Origin: Gemmobacter caeni | Lineage (GTDB): Bacteria; Pseudomonadota; Alphaproteobacteria; Rhodobacterales; Rhodobacteraceae | Length of the DNA stretch: 64,000 nt | Direction of reading: 5' to 3' | Assembly: GCF_003054195.1 (NCBI RefSeq) | Contig: NZ_QBKP01000004.1 | Span: 45,350-109,349 of the forward strand | Shown: positions 1 through 8,513 of the stretch, in pieces | Layout of the letters: every line of letters starts with the position of its first letter | Position numbering within the stretch: position 1 is the stretch's first letter | Notes under the pieces: model-generated | Databases searched by the model: none | Told to the model about the DNA's origin: nothing | The model's input: only the letters and a program-made list of their open reading frames with translations | Translations under genes and position numbers: made by a program

Positions 1-10
1 GAGGGCCCCC

Positions 11-1186
<1,176 letters not shown>

Positions 1187-1233
1187 TGATCCAAAGGCAC
1201 GCCCGCAACGGCGTGTCGAAGGTCTCAGATACG

Positions 1234-1263
1234 AAGGGCCGCCCAAAAGGGCGGCCCTTCTGC
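1234..1263 (+). terminator. Intrinsic terminator after tuf copy 1
   Basis: An 11-bp perfect stem (AAGGGCCGCCC with its complement) closes on an AAAA loop and is followed by CTGCTTTC. It ends the tuf transcript before the HIT gene. Confidence 0.85.
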
Positions 1264-1271
1264 TTTCGCGG

Positions 1272-1299
1272 TGGACGCGCGACGGGAGGCGGCTAGGGT
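1272..1299 (+). promoter_or_regulatory. Possible promoter for the HIT gene
   Basis: TGGACG at 1272-1277 and TAGGGT at 1294-1299 are 16 bases apart, 30 bases before the start codon. Both boxes are weak matches to the housekeeping consensus; this is an inference from spacing and position. Confidence 0.3.
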
Positions 1300-1328
1300 A
1301 GACGTGCCCGGATCCGAGGAACCCGCCC

Positions 1329-1757
1329 ATGACCGATTGCCTGTTCTGCCGGATCGCCGCCGGTGCGCTGCCTGCGCACAAGCTTTATGAGGATGATCAC
1401 ATCCTCGCCTTTCTCGATCTGCATCCGATCCGGCCCGGTCATGCGCTGGTGATCCCGAAGGCGCATCACGTCTGGTTCGAGGATCTGCCGCCCGACCTTG
1501 CGACCTGCGTGACCACCTGTGCGCAACAGCTTGCACGCCGGATGAAGGCGCTTTACGGCGTGCCGCGCGTGGCGATGTTCTACACCGGCATTCATGTGCC
1601 GCATGCCCACGCCCATGTGGTGCCCATGCAGGATCAGCATGACGTGACCTCGGCCGCCTATCTGGCCGATGGGCCGGGTGTGTTCAGCGCGCCGCCGCAA
1701 TTGCCCGCCGAGGAGATGGCCGCCATCGCCGCCGCCCTTCGACCCGCCTTTTCCTGA
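1329..1757 (+). CDS. HIT family nucleotide-binding hydrolase
   Basis: A histidine-triad protein of 142 residues, the usual size for the HINT/Fhit superfamily. The hallmark HAHAHVV (H-x-H-x-H) lies near residue 93, inside GIHVPHAHAHVVP, where the central His attacks a nucleotide phosphate. The N-terminal CLFCRIAAG segment carries the CxxC pair common in HINT proteins. Known relatives hydrolyse AMP-linked or dinucleoside polyphosphate compounds; the substrate here cannot be read from sequence. The ATG is preceded by AGGAA. It is separated from tuf by a terminator and followed after 13 bases by the glyoxalase-like gene, so those two are probably co-transcribed. Confidence 0.9.
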   Translation: MTDCLFCRIAAGALPAHKLYEDDHILAFLDLHPIRPGHALVIPKAHHVWFEDLPPDLATCVTTCAQQLARRMKALYGVPRVAMFYTGIHVPHAHAHVVPMQDQHDVTSAAYLADGPGVFSAPPQLPAEEMAAIAAALRPAFS

Positions 1758-1770
1758 CCCGGAGTTTCCG

Positions 1771-2166
1771 ATGCCCCGTTACATCCATTCCATGATCCGC
1801 GTGCTGGACGAGGCGCGCGCGCTGGCCTTCTATGACATGGCCTTCGGGCTGCGCGTGGCCGAGCGGCTGGATTTTCCCGATTTCTCGCTGATCTACCTGT
1901 CTAATGCCGAATCCGAGGTGGAACTGGAGCTGACGGTGAACCGGGGCCGGACAGAGCCATATGATCTGGGCGACGGCTACGGTCATATCGCCTTTTCGGT
2001 TGAGGATATTGCCGCCGAACATGCGCGGTTCACGACGGCCGGGTTGAACCCCGGCAAGCTGGTGGAGTTCGCGCCGGGTGGCACCGTCATCGCGCGATTT
2101 TTCTTCGTCACGGACCCTGATGGCTACAAGATAGAGGTCTTGCAGCGCGGCGGGCGTTACCTCTGA
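1771..2166 (+). CDS. VOC-family protein, lactoylglutathione lyase-like
   Basis: A 131-residue single-domain glyoxalase I-type protein. Candidate metal ligands are visible in the expected places: His in IHSMIRV near the N-terminus, Glu in VELELTV, His in YGHIAF and Glu in YKIEVLQ near the C-terminus. Glyoxalase I converts the methylglyoxal-glutathione hemithioacetal to S-lactoylglutathione in the cytosol, and this four-ligand pattern fits that enzyme better than a metal-free VOC protein. The start chosen is the ATG after GGAG at 1761-1764; the frame is open further upstream, but that part overlaps the HIT gene. It is likely co-transcribed with the HIT gene and ends at a terminator. Confidence 0.85.
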   Translation: MPRYIHSMIRVLDEARALAFYDMAFGLRVAERLDFPDFSLIYLSNAESEVELELTVNRGRTEPYDLGDGYGHIAFSVEDIAAEHARFTTAGLNPGKLVEFAPGGTVIARFFFVTDPDGYKIEVLQRGGRYL

Positions 2167-2173
2167 TCGCCGG

Positions 2174-2198
2174 AAGGCCGCCCTGGGGGCGGCCTTTG
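2174..2198 (+). terminator. Intrinsic terminator after the glyoxalase-like gene
   Basis: A 9-bp stem (AAGGCCGCC with GGCGGCCTT) with a five-base loop, followed by TTG. It separates the gene from the Zur-box-controlled gene downstream. Confidence 0.75.
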
Positions 2199-2223
2199 TC
2201 ATTGCGGGGGCAGCCTGATCCAT

Positions 2224-2244
2224 TTATGTTATGATATAACGTAA
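2224..2244 (+). promoter_or_regulatory. Zur-box-like palindrome upstream of the COG0523 gene
   Basis: A 21-base near-perfect palindrome with left arm TTATGTTAT and right arm ATAACGTAA around a short centre, in an otherwise GC-rich region. Only two arm positions mismatch. AT-rich palindromes built on GTTAT/ATAAC are typical of Zur operators in alphaproteobacteria. It sits just before a zinc-type COG0523 GTPase, a classic Zur target, so zinc-responsive repression is the best inference. Confidence 0.65.
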
Positions 2245-2255
2245 TGGAGATGCCC

Positions 2256-3467
2256 GTGAGTCAGACCCGCGATTCCCGCCTGCCCGTCACCGTTCTGTCC
2301 GGTTTTCTGGGGGCGGGCAAAACTACCCTTTTGAATGCTGTCCTGAACAACCGCGAAGGCCGCCGTGTTGCAGTCATCGTCAATGACATGTCCGAGGTGA
2401 ATATCGACGCCGATCTGGTGCGTGCTGGCAGCGACCTGAGCCGGGCGGAGGAAAAGCTGGTCGAGATGACGAACGGCTGCATCTGCTGCACCCTGCGCGA
2501 AGACCTGCTGACCGAGGTGCGTCGCCTGTCGGAGGAGGGCCGTTTCGACTATCTGCTGATCGAATCAACCGGCATCGCTGAGCCGCTGCCTGTGGCCGCT
2601 ACCTTCGACTTCCGTGATGCGGAGGGGGAGAGCCTGTCCGATGTCGCCCGGCTGGACTGCATGGTGACCGTGGTCGATGCGGTGAACCTGCCGCGCGATT
2701 TCGCCTCGCATGATCTGCTGGGCGACCGGGGTGAGGTGCTGGGGCCGCAGGATGATCGCAGCATCGTGCAACTGCTGACCGAGCAGATTGAATTTGCCGA
2801 TGTGATTGTGCTGAACAAGGTCTCCGATGCCGCGCCCCTCGCCCTGGCGGAGGCACGCGCCATCGTGCGGTCGCTGAATGCCGATGCGCGGATCATCGAG
2901 ACCGACTTCTCGCGGGTTGATGCGGGGCAGGTGCTGGATACCGGGCTTTTCGATTTTGACCGCGCCCATCAGCACCCGCTTTGGGCGCAGGAGCTTTACG
3001 GTTTTGCCGATCATGTGCCGGAGACCGAGGAATACGGCATTTCGTCTTTCGTTTACCGGGCGCGGGCGCCTTTTGATCCGGGCCGTGTGTATCGGGTGCT
3101 GAATGGTGATCTGCCGGGTGTCATCCGCGCGAAAGGGCATTTCTGGCTGTCAACGCGACCGGACTGGGCGGCGGAGTTCTCGCTTGCGGGGGCGATATCA
3201 TCGGTGCGGCCCTTGGGGCGGTGGTGGGCCTCGGTTCCGACGGAACGCTTGCCGAGCCATCCCGAGGCGCGGGCCGAGATTGCTGCGCAATGGGTCGAGC
3301 CATGGGGCGACCGGCGGCAGGAGATCGTGTTCATCGGTATGGGGCTGGACCGGGCCGCGCTGACGGCGGCGCTGGATGCGGCGCTGGTGCCTGCGCAGGT
3401 ATTCCGGCCGGAAGATTGGGCCGGCATGGCCGACCCCTTCCCGCGCTGGGGCGCCGGGGCGGCATGA
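2256..3467 (+). CDS. COG0523 (CobW/ZigA-type) GTPase, putative zinc metallochaperone
   Basis: A G3E-family GTPase of about 403 residues. From the GTG start, the Walker A motif GFLGAGKT is at residues 16-23, the metal-binding CxCC (Cys75, Cys77, Cys78 in NGCICCTL) follows, and an NKVS GTP-specificity motif is near 190; a CobW C-terminal domain ends the protein. COG0523 proteins of this type hand zinc to client enzymes during zinc starvation. I place the start at GTG 2256, six bases after GGAG (2246-2249). ATGs at 2244 and 2250 lie in or beside the palindrome and have no ribosome-binding site. The Zur-like box supports a zinc role over cobalamin. The gene overlaps the next one by four bases (ATGA). 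Confidence 0.88.
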   Translation: MSQTRDSRLPVTVLSGFLGAGKTTLLNAVLNNREGRRVAVIVNDMSEVNIDADLVRAGSDLSRAEEKLVEMTNGCICCTLREDLLTEVRRLSEEGRFDYLLIESTGIAEPLPVAATFDFRDAEGESLSDVARLDCMVTVVDAVNLPRDFASHDLLGDRGEVLGPQDDRSIVQLLTEQIEFADVIVLNKVSDAAPLALAEARAIVRSLNADARIIETDFSRVDAGQVLDTGLFDFDRAHQHPLWAQELYGFADHVPETEEYGISSFVYRARAPFDPGRVYRVLNGDLPGVIRAKGHFWLSTRPDWAAEFSLAGAISSVRPLGRWWASVPTERLPSHPEARAEIAAQWVEPWGDRRQEIVFIGMGLDRAALTAALDAALVPAQVFRPEDWAGMADPFPRWGAGAA

Positions 3468-3760
3468 GGCGCAATCTGGCAACACGGCTGCGGCGGCGTC
3501 CGCAGAAGGGTGCCCCGATGGCGGTCTACGACGGGCTGCCGCCACCGTTGCGGCGTTGGCTGGCCGGGGCGCTTCTGCCGTGGAGCGCCGCCAGCGCCTT
3601 GCGGCTGTGGCGGCGCACGCTGGCCGAAACCGGCAGCGAGGCAGCGGCGCTGGACCGTCTGACGATCGCCGAAGCGCGGCTGGTGGCGCGGGATGCGGCG
3701 CGCATCTGGGGGGCGGGGCATCCGATGGCTGGTGGTGCGGTGCAACCTGTGGCAGGATAG
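3464..3760 (+). CDS. DUF6525-like small basic protein
   Basis: A 98-residue, arginine-rich protein of unknown function. The pattern NLATRLRRR, then [20 protein letters not shown] and a C-terminal helix rich in Ala, Arg and Glu matches what I recall of the DUF6525 family of Rhodobacterales; no catalytic motif is visible and there is no membrane segment. Its ATG overlaps the stop of the COG0523 gene in ATGA, so the two are translationally coupled and probably share the zinc-responsive control. A shorter start at ATG 3518 is possible. The family assignment is from memory. Confidence 0.65.
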   Translation: MRRNLATRLRRRPQKGAPMAVYDGLPPPLRRWLAGALLPWSAASALRLWRRTLAETGSEAAALDRLTIAEARLVARDAARIWGAGHPMAGGAVQPVAG

Positions 3761-3835
3761 AACCACACCGATGGAGGGAAAGATGAACAAGACCGCCTGA
3801 GCCTGTTTCCATAAACATCAGCCAAAGGTCTTGCC

Positions 3836-4477
3836 ATGCCCTTCCCTAATCCCGCCTTGCGGCATCCGATGCGTTTTGCCGACGGGTCTGAAAACCTGTC
3901 GATGGTGCATCTGGCCGCTGTCATCGACCATCCGAACATTACCGTCGGTCGCCACGCCTATGCCAATGACTTCGATCCACCGGAGGACTGGGCGGCGCGG
4001 CTGGCGCCCTATCTTTATCCCGGTGCGCCGGAACGGCTTCTGATCGGGGCCTTCTGTCAGATCGCGCATGGTGTGCGTTTCATCACCGCCTCGGCCAATC
4101 ACCTGATGGGCGGGTTCAGTACCTATCCTTTTGCGGTTTTCGATCCGGCGACGCTGCCCCTGATGCTGGGGCAGGTGAAGGGTCTGCCAGATACAGTGAT
4201 CGGTCCGGATGTCTGGATCGGCCACGGCGCGCTGATCCTGCCTGGCGCGCGTCTGGGTGCCGGGGTGATCGTTGGTGCCGGGGCGGTGGTGGGCGGTGAG
4301 GTGCCGCCTTATGCGATTGTCGCGGGCAACCCGGCGCGGGTGATCCGCTATCGCTTTGCCCCCGATGTGGTCGAACGCCTGCTGGCGCTGGCGTGGTGGG
4401 ACTGGTCCGCCCATCGGATCGAGGCGGCTTTGCCCGCTTTGATGACCGATGACATCGACGCACTGGAGCGGTGCTGA
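3836..4477 (+). CDS. Left-handed beta-helix O-acetyltransferase (CatB/Vat-like)
   Basis: A 213-residue acetyl-CoA-dependent transferase of the xenobiotic acetyltransferase group (CatB, Vat). It shows hexapeptide-repeat signatures around residues 65-165 (for example VIGPDVWIGHGALILPGARL and GVIVGAGAVVGGEVPPYAIV), the family's GxFCQIAHGV stretch, and the conserved ITASANHLMGG segment that holds the catalytic His. Related enzymes acetylate chloramphenicol or streptogramins, but many chromosomal members act on unknown sugars or metabolites, so resistance should not be assumed. The 75-base gap after the DUF6525 gene has no clear promoter; it may be the last gene of that unit, since a terminator follows. 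Confidence 0.85.
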   Translation: MPFPNPALRHPMRFADGSENLSMVHLAAVIDHPNITVGRHAYANDFDPPEDWAARLAPYLYPGAPERLLIGAFCQIAHGVRFITASANHLMGGFSTYPFAVFDPATLPLMLGQVKGLPDTVIGPDVWIGHGALILPGARLGAGVIVGAGAVVGGEVPPYAIVAGNPARVIRYRFAPDVVERLLALAWWDWSAHRIEAALPALMTDDIDALERC

Positions 4478-4483
4478 AAATTC

Positions 4484-4511
4484 GGGGCAGCCTCAGGTTG
4501 CCCCTTGATTT
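4484..4511 (+). terminator. Terminator-like hairpin before tRNA-Trp
   Basis: GGGGCAGCC pairs with GGTTGCCCC around a TCA loop (nine pairs, one G-U), followed by TTGATTT. It lies seven bases after the acetyltransferase stop. Confidence 0.6.
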
Positions 4512-4546
4512 CCCCCCATGGGTGCCGTAATTCCCGCCGCAGGCCT

Positions 4547-4622
4547 AGGGGTATAGCTCAGTTGGTAGAGCATCGGTCTCCAAAACCGAGGGTCGCGGGT
4601 TCAAGTCCTGCTGCCCCTGCCA
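4547..4622 (+). tRNA. trnW: tRNA-Trp (anticodon CCA)
   Basis: A 76-base tRNA including the encoded 3' CCA. The acceptor stem pairs AGGGGTA with TGCCCCT (one G-U), the discriminator is G, and the anticodon stem TCGGT/ACCGA closes the loop CTCCAAA with anticodon CCA at 4580-4582. The T arm contains GGTTCAAGTCC. In many alphaproteobacteria tRNA-Trp sits directly before secE; here an AraC/peroxiredoxin pair lies between. Confidence 0.97.
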
Positions 4623-4651
4623 GGCCCTTCCAGATATGATGTGTGAAGTGT

Positions 4652-5410
4652 TCAGGCGCTGTGGCGCTTGCGCTCTGCTATGGGCGCTGTGCCGAAATGC
4701 TGCCGGTAGGCGCGGCTGAAGCCTTCGGCCGAGCCATAACCGTAACGATGCGCCACACGCTCAACCCGCTGGCCGCGCGCCAGATCCTGCCGGGCCAGCA
4801 ACAGCCGCCACCGGCGGGCATAGGCCCCGGGCGTTTCGCCCATGGTTACAGTGAACAGGTCTGCGAACCGGCTCAGCGAGAGGCCCGCGATGACGGCGAG
4901 ATCGTCATTCAGCCAAGTCTTTTCGGGCTGGTCGTGAATGGCGACGATGGCGCGGCTGAGCCGGGGGTCTGCCAGGCCTGCCAGAAGGCCGGGTGTGGCA
5001 GAGCCCGAGGCGATGCAGTCCCGCAGCATCCGTACAATCAGAACTTCGGTCAGCCGCGCGATGACGGATGCACTGCCACAGCGCGGGCCGGTGATCTCGG
5101 CCTGAAGCAGGCGGATCAGCGTGGCGCCTTCAGCATCCTGCCGCAGATCGACGCGTACCGGATCTGGCAGAGCGCTGGCCAGCGGGTTGGCCACCCCGCC
5201 CCAATCGACGCGGGCCGAGAGCAGCGGCGCCCGCTCGCCGCTGTGCAGCGCCTTGCCGCGCAGGCACAGCAGTGCGTGATCTGCCGTGCCGTCCTGTGTT
5301 GCCAGCACGATCAGGTTTCCCGTGCCCACAGGTGCGGGGCTGACGGACAATGTGAAGCGCGCCATCAGGCTGGACAGGCGGTCGGGGCAGGTTTCGGGGG
5401 TTTCTGTCAT
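4652..5410 (-). CDS. AraC-family transcriptional regulator
   Basis: A 252-residue regulator with an N-terminal cupin-type sensor region (roughly residues 10-140, AraC_binding_6-like) and a C-terminal AraC DNA-binding domain with two helix-turn-helix units (about 155-250). The second unit shows the typical RVERVAHRYGYGSAEGFSRAYR pattern in slightly modified form. I chose the ATG at 5410; an upstream in-frame ATG at 5467 would overlap the divergent gene's promoter region and has no Shine-Dalgarno. It is transcribed away from the peroxiredoxin-like gene with only 70 bases between starts, a layout typical of a regulator that controls its divergent neighbour and itself. Effector unknown. Confidence 0.85.
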   Translation of the reverse strand: MTETPETCPDRLSSLMARFTLSVSPAPVGTGNLIVLATQDGTADHALLCLRGKALHSGERAPLLSARVDWGGVANPLASALPDPVRVDLRQDAEGATLIRLLQAEITGPRCGSASVIARLTEVLIVRMLRDCIASGSATPGLLAGLADPRLSRAIVAIHDQPEKTWLNDDLAVIAGLSLSRFADLFTVTMGETPGAYARRWRLLLARQDLARGQRVERVAHRYGYGSAEGFSRAYRQHFGTAPIAERKRHSA

Positions 5411-5480
5411 GTTATTCGGATTTTCAGGATGAAAACACTGGATATACCCACCCGGTATCACAGCCAAGAAAGGATACCCG
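5411..5480. promoter_or_regulatory. Divergent AraC / peroxiredoxin control region
   Basis: This 70-base AT-richer gap must hold the promoters of both divergent genes. A small inverted repeat, ATACC-N5-GGTAT, is at 5444-5458 and could be an operator. AAAGGA at 5469-5474 is the ribosome-binding site of the rightward gene. The operator role is inferred from position only. Confidence 0.4.
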
Positions 5481-6017
5481 ATGCTGATGCCGCGCCAGAA
5501 AACCCCGGATCTTGCTGTTCCGACGCTGGACCATGGGGCCTTCGATCTGGCGGCGGAGCGGAATGAGCGTGGTACGCTGGTCTGTTTCTATCGCGGCCTG
5601 CACTGCCCGATCTGCGCGACCTATCTGACCGAGTTGCAGAAACGCGTTGCCGATTTTGTGGCGCGCGGTGTTGGCATCGTTGCGGTCAGCTCTGACACGG
5701 CGGAGCGCGCGCGGGGTATGGCCGCTAAAATCGGAGCCGATACCTTGCGCATCGGATATGATCTGCCGCTGTGGGGTGCGCGGGACTGGGGGCTTTATCT
5801 GTCCACATCGCGGGGCAAGACCTCCATCGGGTTGGAGGAGCCTGCGGTATTCTCCGAACCGGGCCTGTTTCTGGTGACGGCGCAGCAAACACTTTACTAC
5901 GGATCGGTGCAGACCATGCCCTTCGTGCGCCCGCATTTCTCGGAACTGGTGGGGGCGCTGGACTTCGCCATCAAGGCTGACTACCCGGCGCGGGGCGAAT
6001 ATACGGGTGCGGTTTAG
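5481..6017 (+). CDS. Peroxiredoxin-like (AhpC/TSA) protein
   Basis: A 178-residue thioredoxin-fold protein of the AhpC/TSA superfamily. After the family's LVCFYRGLHCPIC segment it has two cysteines, at about residues 43 and 46, in a CPIC (CxxC) arrangement rather than the single PxxxTxxC peroxidatic site of classical peroxiredoxins, so it may act as a disulfide reductase or atypical peroxiredoxin. The C-terminal part has the usual LVTAQQTLYYGSVQ strand pattern. No signal peptide is visible, so it is cytosolic. AAAGGA six bases before the ATG supports the start. The divergent AraC gene is its probable regulator, suggesting control by an oxidant or small toxic molecule. Confidence 0.78.
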   Translation: MLMPRQKTPDLAVPTLDHGAFDLAAERNERGTLVCFYRGLHCPICATYLTELQKRVADFVARGVGIVAVSSDTAERARGMAAKIGADTLRIGYDLPLWGARDWGLYLSTSRGKTSIGLEEPAVFSEPGLFLVTAQQTLYYGSVQTMPFVRPHFSELVGALDFAIKADYPARGEYTGAV

Positions 6018-6036
6018 GCTGCGGCACGGCTTGCGC

Positions 6037-6065
6037 TTGAAATCCGGGGCGCAAGCGCGTATCTC
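6037..6065 (+). promoter_or_regulatory. Probable promoter of secE-nusG
   Basis: TTGAAA at 6037-6042 and TATCTC at 6060-6065 are separated by 17 bases, 43 bases before the secE start. It fits a housekeeping promoter and would be needed because the AraC/peroxiredoxin genes split secE from tRNA-Trp. Confidence 0.5.
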
Positions 6066-6107
6066 CGCCCCCTGAAACGGCGCACGCGCATTGGCAGGAC
6101 TTCACGC

Positions 6108-6308
6108 ATGGCAAAGGTCAACCCTCTCCAGTTCATCCAGCAGGTGCGCACCGAGGTGGGCAAGGTTGTCTGGCCGTCGCGTCGCGAAGTTGTGCTGACG
6201 ACGATCATGGTGTTCATCATGGCCGCCCTGTCGGCAACCTTCTTCAGCCTGGTCGATCTGGCGATCCGCAGCGGGCTTTCCGCTGTCGTCGGCGGCTTCG
6301 GCGGCTGA
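6108..6308 (+). CDS. secE: Preprotein translocase subunit SecE
   Basis: A 66-residue short-form SecE with one membrane segment. The conserved amphipathic part, QQVRTEVGKVVWPSRREV, is at residues 9-28 and the transmembrane helix covers about 30-55. SecE clamps SecY in the inner membrane and stabilises the SecYEG channel. Its place just before nusG is conserved across bacteria. Here a terminator-like hairpin lies in the unusually long 196-base gap to nusG. Confidence 0.95.
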   Translation: MAKVNPLQFIQQVRTEVGKVVWPSRREVVLTTIMVFIMAALSATFFSLVDLAIRSGLSAVVGGFGG

Positions 6309-6378
6309 GCGATAACGCCGTTTTTCCTTGTATTCCGGGGCGCGGACCGTTATGTCCGCCGCAACGAATGGGAAACCG

Positions 6379-6411
6379 GCGCGCAGCGATTCGAGTTGCG
6401 CGCTGTTTTTT
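6379..6411 (+). terminator. Terminator-like hairpin between secE and nusG
   Basis: GCGCGCA pairs perfectly with TGCGCGC across an 11-base loop and is followed by TG and a run of six to seven T residues. It looks like an intrinsic terminator or attenuator placed inside a normally joint operon. Confidence 0.5.
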
Positions 6412-6504
6412 GTTCCGTCCGGGGTGAGCTATCGCCCTGATTTGGCAGGAATTTCACGGGCCGGGCTGCGGCCTTACCCGTGCGACGAAGGTGGTGAAGG
6501 CAGC

Positions 6505-7038
6505 ATGGCGAAGCGGTGGTATTCGGTTTCCGTCCTCTCGAATTTCGAGAAGAAGGTCGCCGAGCAGATCAAGCAAGCCGTGGCGGAAAACGGCCTTGAG
6601 GACGAGATCGAGGAAGTTCTCGTTCCGACCGAAGAGGTGATCGAGGTGCGCCGCGGCAAGAAGGTGACCTCCGAGCGTCGCTTCATGCCGGGCTATGTGC
6701 TCGTGCGCATGGAGATGTCGAATCGCGGCTACCATCTGATCTCGTCGATCAATCGGGTGACGGGGTTCCTTGGCCCGCAGGGCAAGCCGATGCCGATGCG
6801 CGATGCTGAGGTGAACACCATCCTGAACCGCGTCGAGGAGGGGCAGGAGGCGCCGCGCACCCTGATCCGTTTCGATGTGGGCGAGAAGGTCAAGGTGACC
6901 GACGGCCCGTTCGAGGGTTTCGACGGTATGGTCGAGGGTGTGGACGACGATCATCAGCGCCTGAAGGTCACGGTGTCGATCTTCGGCCGTGCGACCCCGG
7001 TCGAACTGGAATTCACTCAGGTCTCCAAGCAGATCTGA
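6505..7038 (+). CDS. nusG: Transcription termination/antitermination factor NusG
   Basis: A 177-residue NusG. The N-terminal NGN domain starts WYSVSVLSNFEKKVAEQI and contains the conserved MPGYVLVRMEM stretch (about residues 70-80) that contacts RNA polymerase; the C-terminal KOW domain holds VGEKVKVTDGPFEGFDGMVE (about 120-140), which binds Rho or S10/NusE. NusG raises elongation rate, assists Rho and couples transcription to translation. The frame is open to 6328, but the family start MAKRWYS at 6505, after GAAGG, is clearly right. It lies upstream of rplK as in other proteobacteria. Confidence 0.97.
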   Translation: MAKRWYSVSVLSNFEKKVAEQIKQAVAENGLEDEIEEVLVPTEEVIEVRRGKKVTSERRFMPGYVLVRMEMSNRGYHLISSINRVTGFLGPQGKPMPMRDAEVNTILNRVEEGQEAPRTLIRFDVGEKVKVTDGPFEGFDGMVEGVDDDHQRLKVTVSIFGRATPVELEFTQVSKQI

Positions 7039-7127
7039 GTGCTGTGCGTGGGAGGCGAGGGGTGCGCCCCGGACCGGACCACTAAACCATGCGCCCCCAA
7101 GGGTGCGGTGACAAAGGAGACGGCCAG

Positions 7128-7580
7128 ATGGCCAAGAAGATTATCGGCAGCCTCAAGCTGCAAGTGAAGGCCCAGCAGGCCAACCCCTCCCCGCCGGTCG
7201 GTCCGGCGCTGGGTCAGCGCGGTCTGAACATTATGGCCTTCGTTAAGGAATTCAACGCGAAGTCCGCTGATTTCGCGCCGGGCACCCCGATCCCGACGGT
7301 GATCACCTACTATCAGGACAAGTCGTTCTCGCTCGACCTGAAAACCCCGCCGGCTTCCTACCTGCTGAAGGTCGCTGCTGGTCTGCCGGCCGTCGGCAAG
7401 CGGAACCGTCCGAAGGGTTCGTCGAAGCCGGGCCGTGAAGTGGCTGGCAAGGTGACCGCGGCGCAGATCCGCCAGATTGCCGAAACCAAGATGAAAGACC
7501 TGAACGCGAACTCCGTCGAGGCCGCGATGCAGATCATCCTCGGCTCGGCCAAGTCCTGCGGCATCGAAGTGAAGGGCTGA
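7128..7580 (+). CDS. rplK: 50S ribosomal protein L11
   Basis: L11 (150 residues) binds the GTPase-associated region of 23S rRNA and is needed for the stringent response to uncharged tRNA. The N-terminal domain has the proline-helix motif PPVGPALG at residues 22-29, and the C-terminal rRNA-binding domain has the conserved [14 protein letters not shown] stretch near 98-112. The start at ATG 7128 follows AAAGGAG at 7113-7119; the frame is open to 7089 but that extension is not part of the family. It forms the L11 pair with rplA, four bases downstream. Confidence 0.97.
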   Translation: MAKKIIGSLKLQVKAQQANPSPPVGPALGQRGLNIMAFVKEFNAKSADFAPGTPIPTVITYYQDKSFSLDLKTPPASYLLKVAAGLPAVGKRNRPKGSSKPGREVAGKVTAAQIRQIAETKMKDLNANSVEAAMQIILGSAKSCGIEVKG

Positions 7581-7584
7581 GATC

Positions 7585-8283
7585 ATGGCGAAACTCGGTA
7601 AACGTACCAAAGCCGCCCGCGAAGCTTTCGTTGGCAAGGAACTGGTCTCGGTTGAGGATGCGGTGAAGCTGATCAAGTCGGCTGCCACGGCGAAATTCGA
7701 CGAAACCCTTGAAATCGCGATGAACCTCGGTGTTGACCCGCGTCACGCTGACCAGATGGTTCGTGGTGTTGTCCAGCTCCCGAACGGGACCGGCAAGACC
7801 GTGCGCGTGGCGGTGTTCGCCCGTGGCGCCAAGGCTGATGAAGCCAAGGCCGCCGGTGCCGACATCGTGGGCGCCGAAGACCTGATGGAAACCATCCAGT
7901 CGGGCAAGATCGAATTCGATCGCTGCATCGCCACCCCGGACATGATGCCGCTGGTCGGCCGTCTGGGTAAGATCCTTGGCCCGCGCAACCTGATGCCGAA
8001 CCCGAAAGTCGGCACCGTGACGATGGACGTGAAAACGGCTGTCGAAGCGGCGAAGGGCGGCGAAGTCCAGTTCAAGGTCGAAAAGGCCGGTGTGATCCAT
8101 GCCGGTATCGGCAAGGTCTCGTTCGAGGACGGCAAGCTGTCCGAAAACGTCCGCGCTTTCGTTGATGCCGTGACCCGCGCCAAACCGGCAGGGGCCAAAG
8201 GCACCTATGTGAAGAAGGTTTCGCTGTCCTCGACCATGGGTCCGGGCGTGTCGATCGACCTCGCTTCGGCTTCGGGTAACTGA
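7585..8283 (+). CDS. rplA: 50S ribosomal protein L1
   Basis: L1 (232 residues) forms the mobile L1 stalk near the ribosomal E site and helps release deacylated tRNA. The domain II segment with [20 protein letters not shown] (about residues 124-143) is the family signature. It starts four bases after the rplK stop, so translation of the pair is likely coupled; in many bacteria L1 represses the rplKA message by binding it. A 230-base structured gap follows before rplJ. Confidence 0.97.
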   Translation: MAKLGKRTKAAREAFVGKELVSVEDAVKLIKSAATAKFDETLEIAMNLGVDPRHADQMVRGVVQLPNGTGKTVRVAVFARGAKADEAKAAGADIVGAEDLMETIQSGKIEFDRCIATPDMMPLVGRLGKILGPRNLMPNPKVGTVTMDVKTAVEAAKGGEVQFKVEKAGVIHAGIGKVSFEDGKLSENVRAFVDAVTRAKPAGAKGTYVKKVSLSSTMGPGVSIDLASASGN

Positions 8284-8513
8284 GGCCTTACGAAATTCCC
8301 CTTGGTGACAAGGGGATGGCGGGGCGGTAACGCCCCGTCCTGTCCGAGACGGCGGGTGGCGCGCAAACGCCTTAATGTCCTGCCTGAGATGGGGATCGGG
8401 ATTGAAGAGCGCCTCGGCGGTCTTGGTTTCGGGAGCCCCAAGCGGACCCGAACGCCCTTGGTGACAGGGGCAGATACGAGCCGGGGGGAAACCCCCAAAC
8501 TTGGAGTGAAACT
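8284..8513 (+). promoter_or_regulatory. rplJL mRNA leader with GNRA-tetraloop hairpins
   Basis: The rplA-rplJ gap of 230 bases contains at least three tight hairpins: CCCCTTG/CAAGGGG with loop GTGA at 8298-8315, GGGGCG/CGCCCC with loop GTAA at 8321-8336, and GCCCTTG/CAGGGGC with loop GTGA at 8454-8471. The first and third are near copies. In other bacteria the leader here binds the L10-L12 complex and autoregulates rplJL; that role is a reasonable inference. I could not point to a clear promoter in the gap. Confidence 0.6.

Noticed and set aside
3836-4477. A chloramphenicol or streptogramin resistance gene
   Set aside because: The CatB/Vat-like fold is shared by many chromosomal acetyltransferases of other function; sequence alone does not support a resistance call.
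6328-6504. Upstream extension of nusG by 59 residues
   Set aside because: The extension crosses a terminator-like hairpin and has no NusG-family homology; the start at 6505 gives the normal protein.
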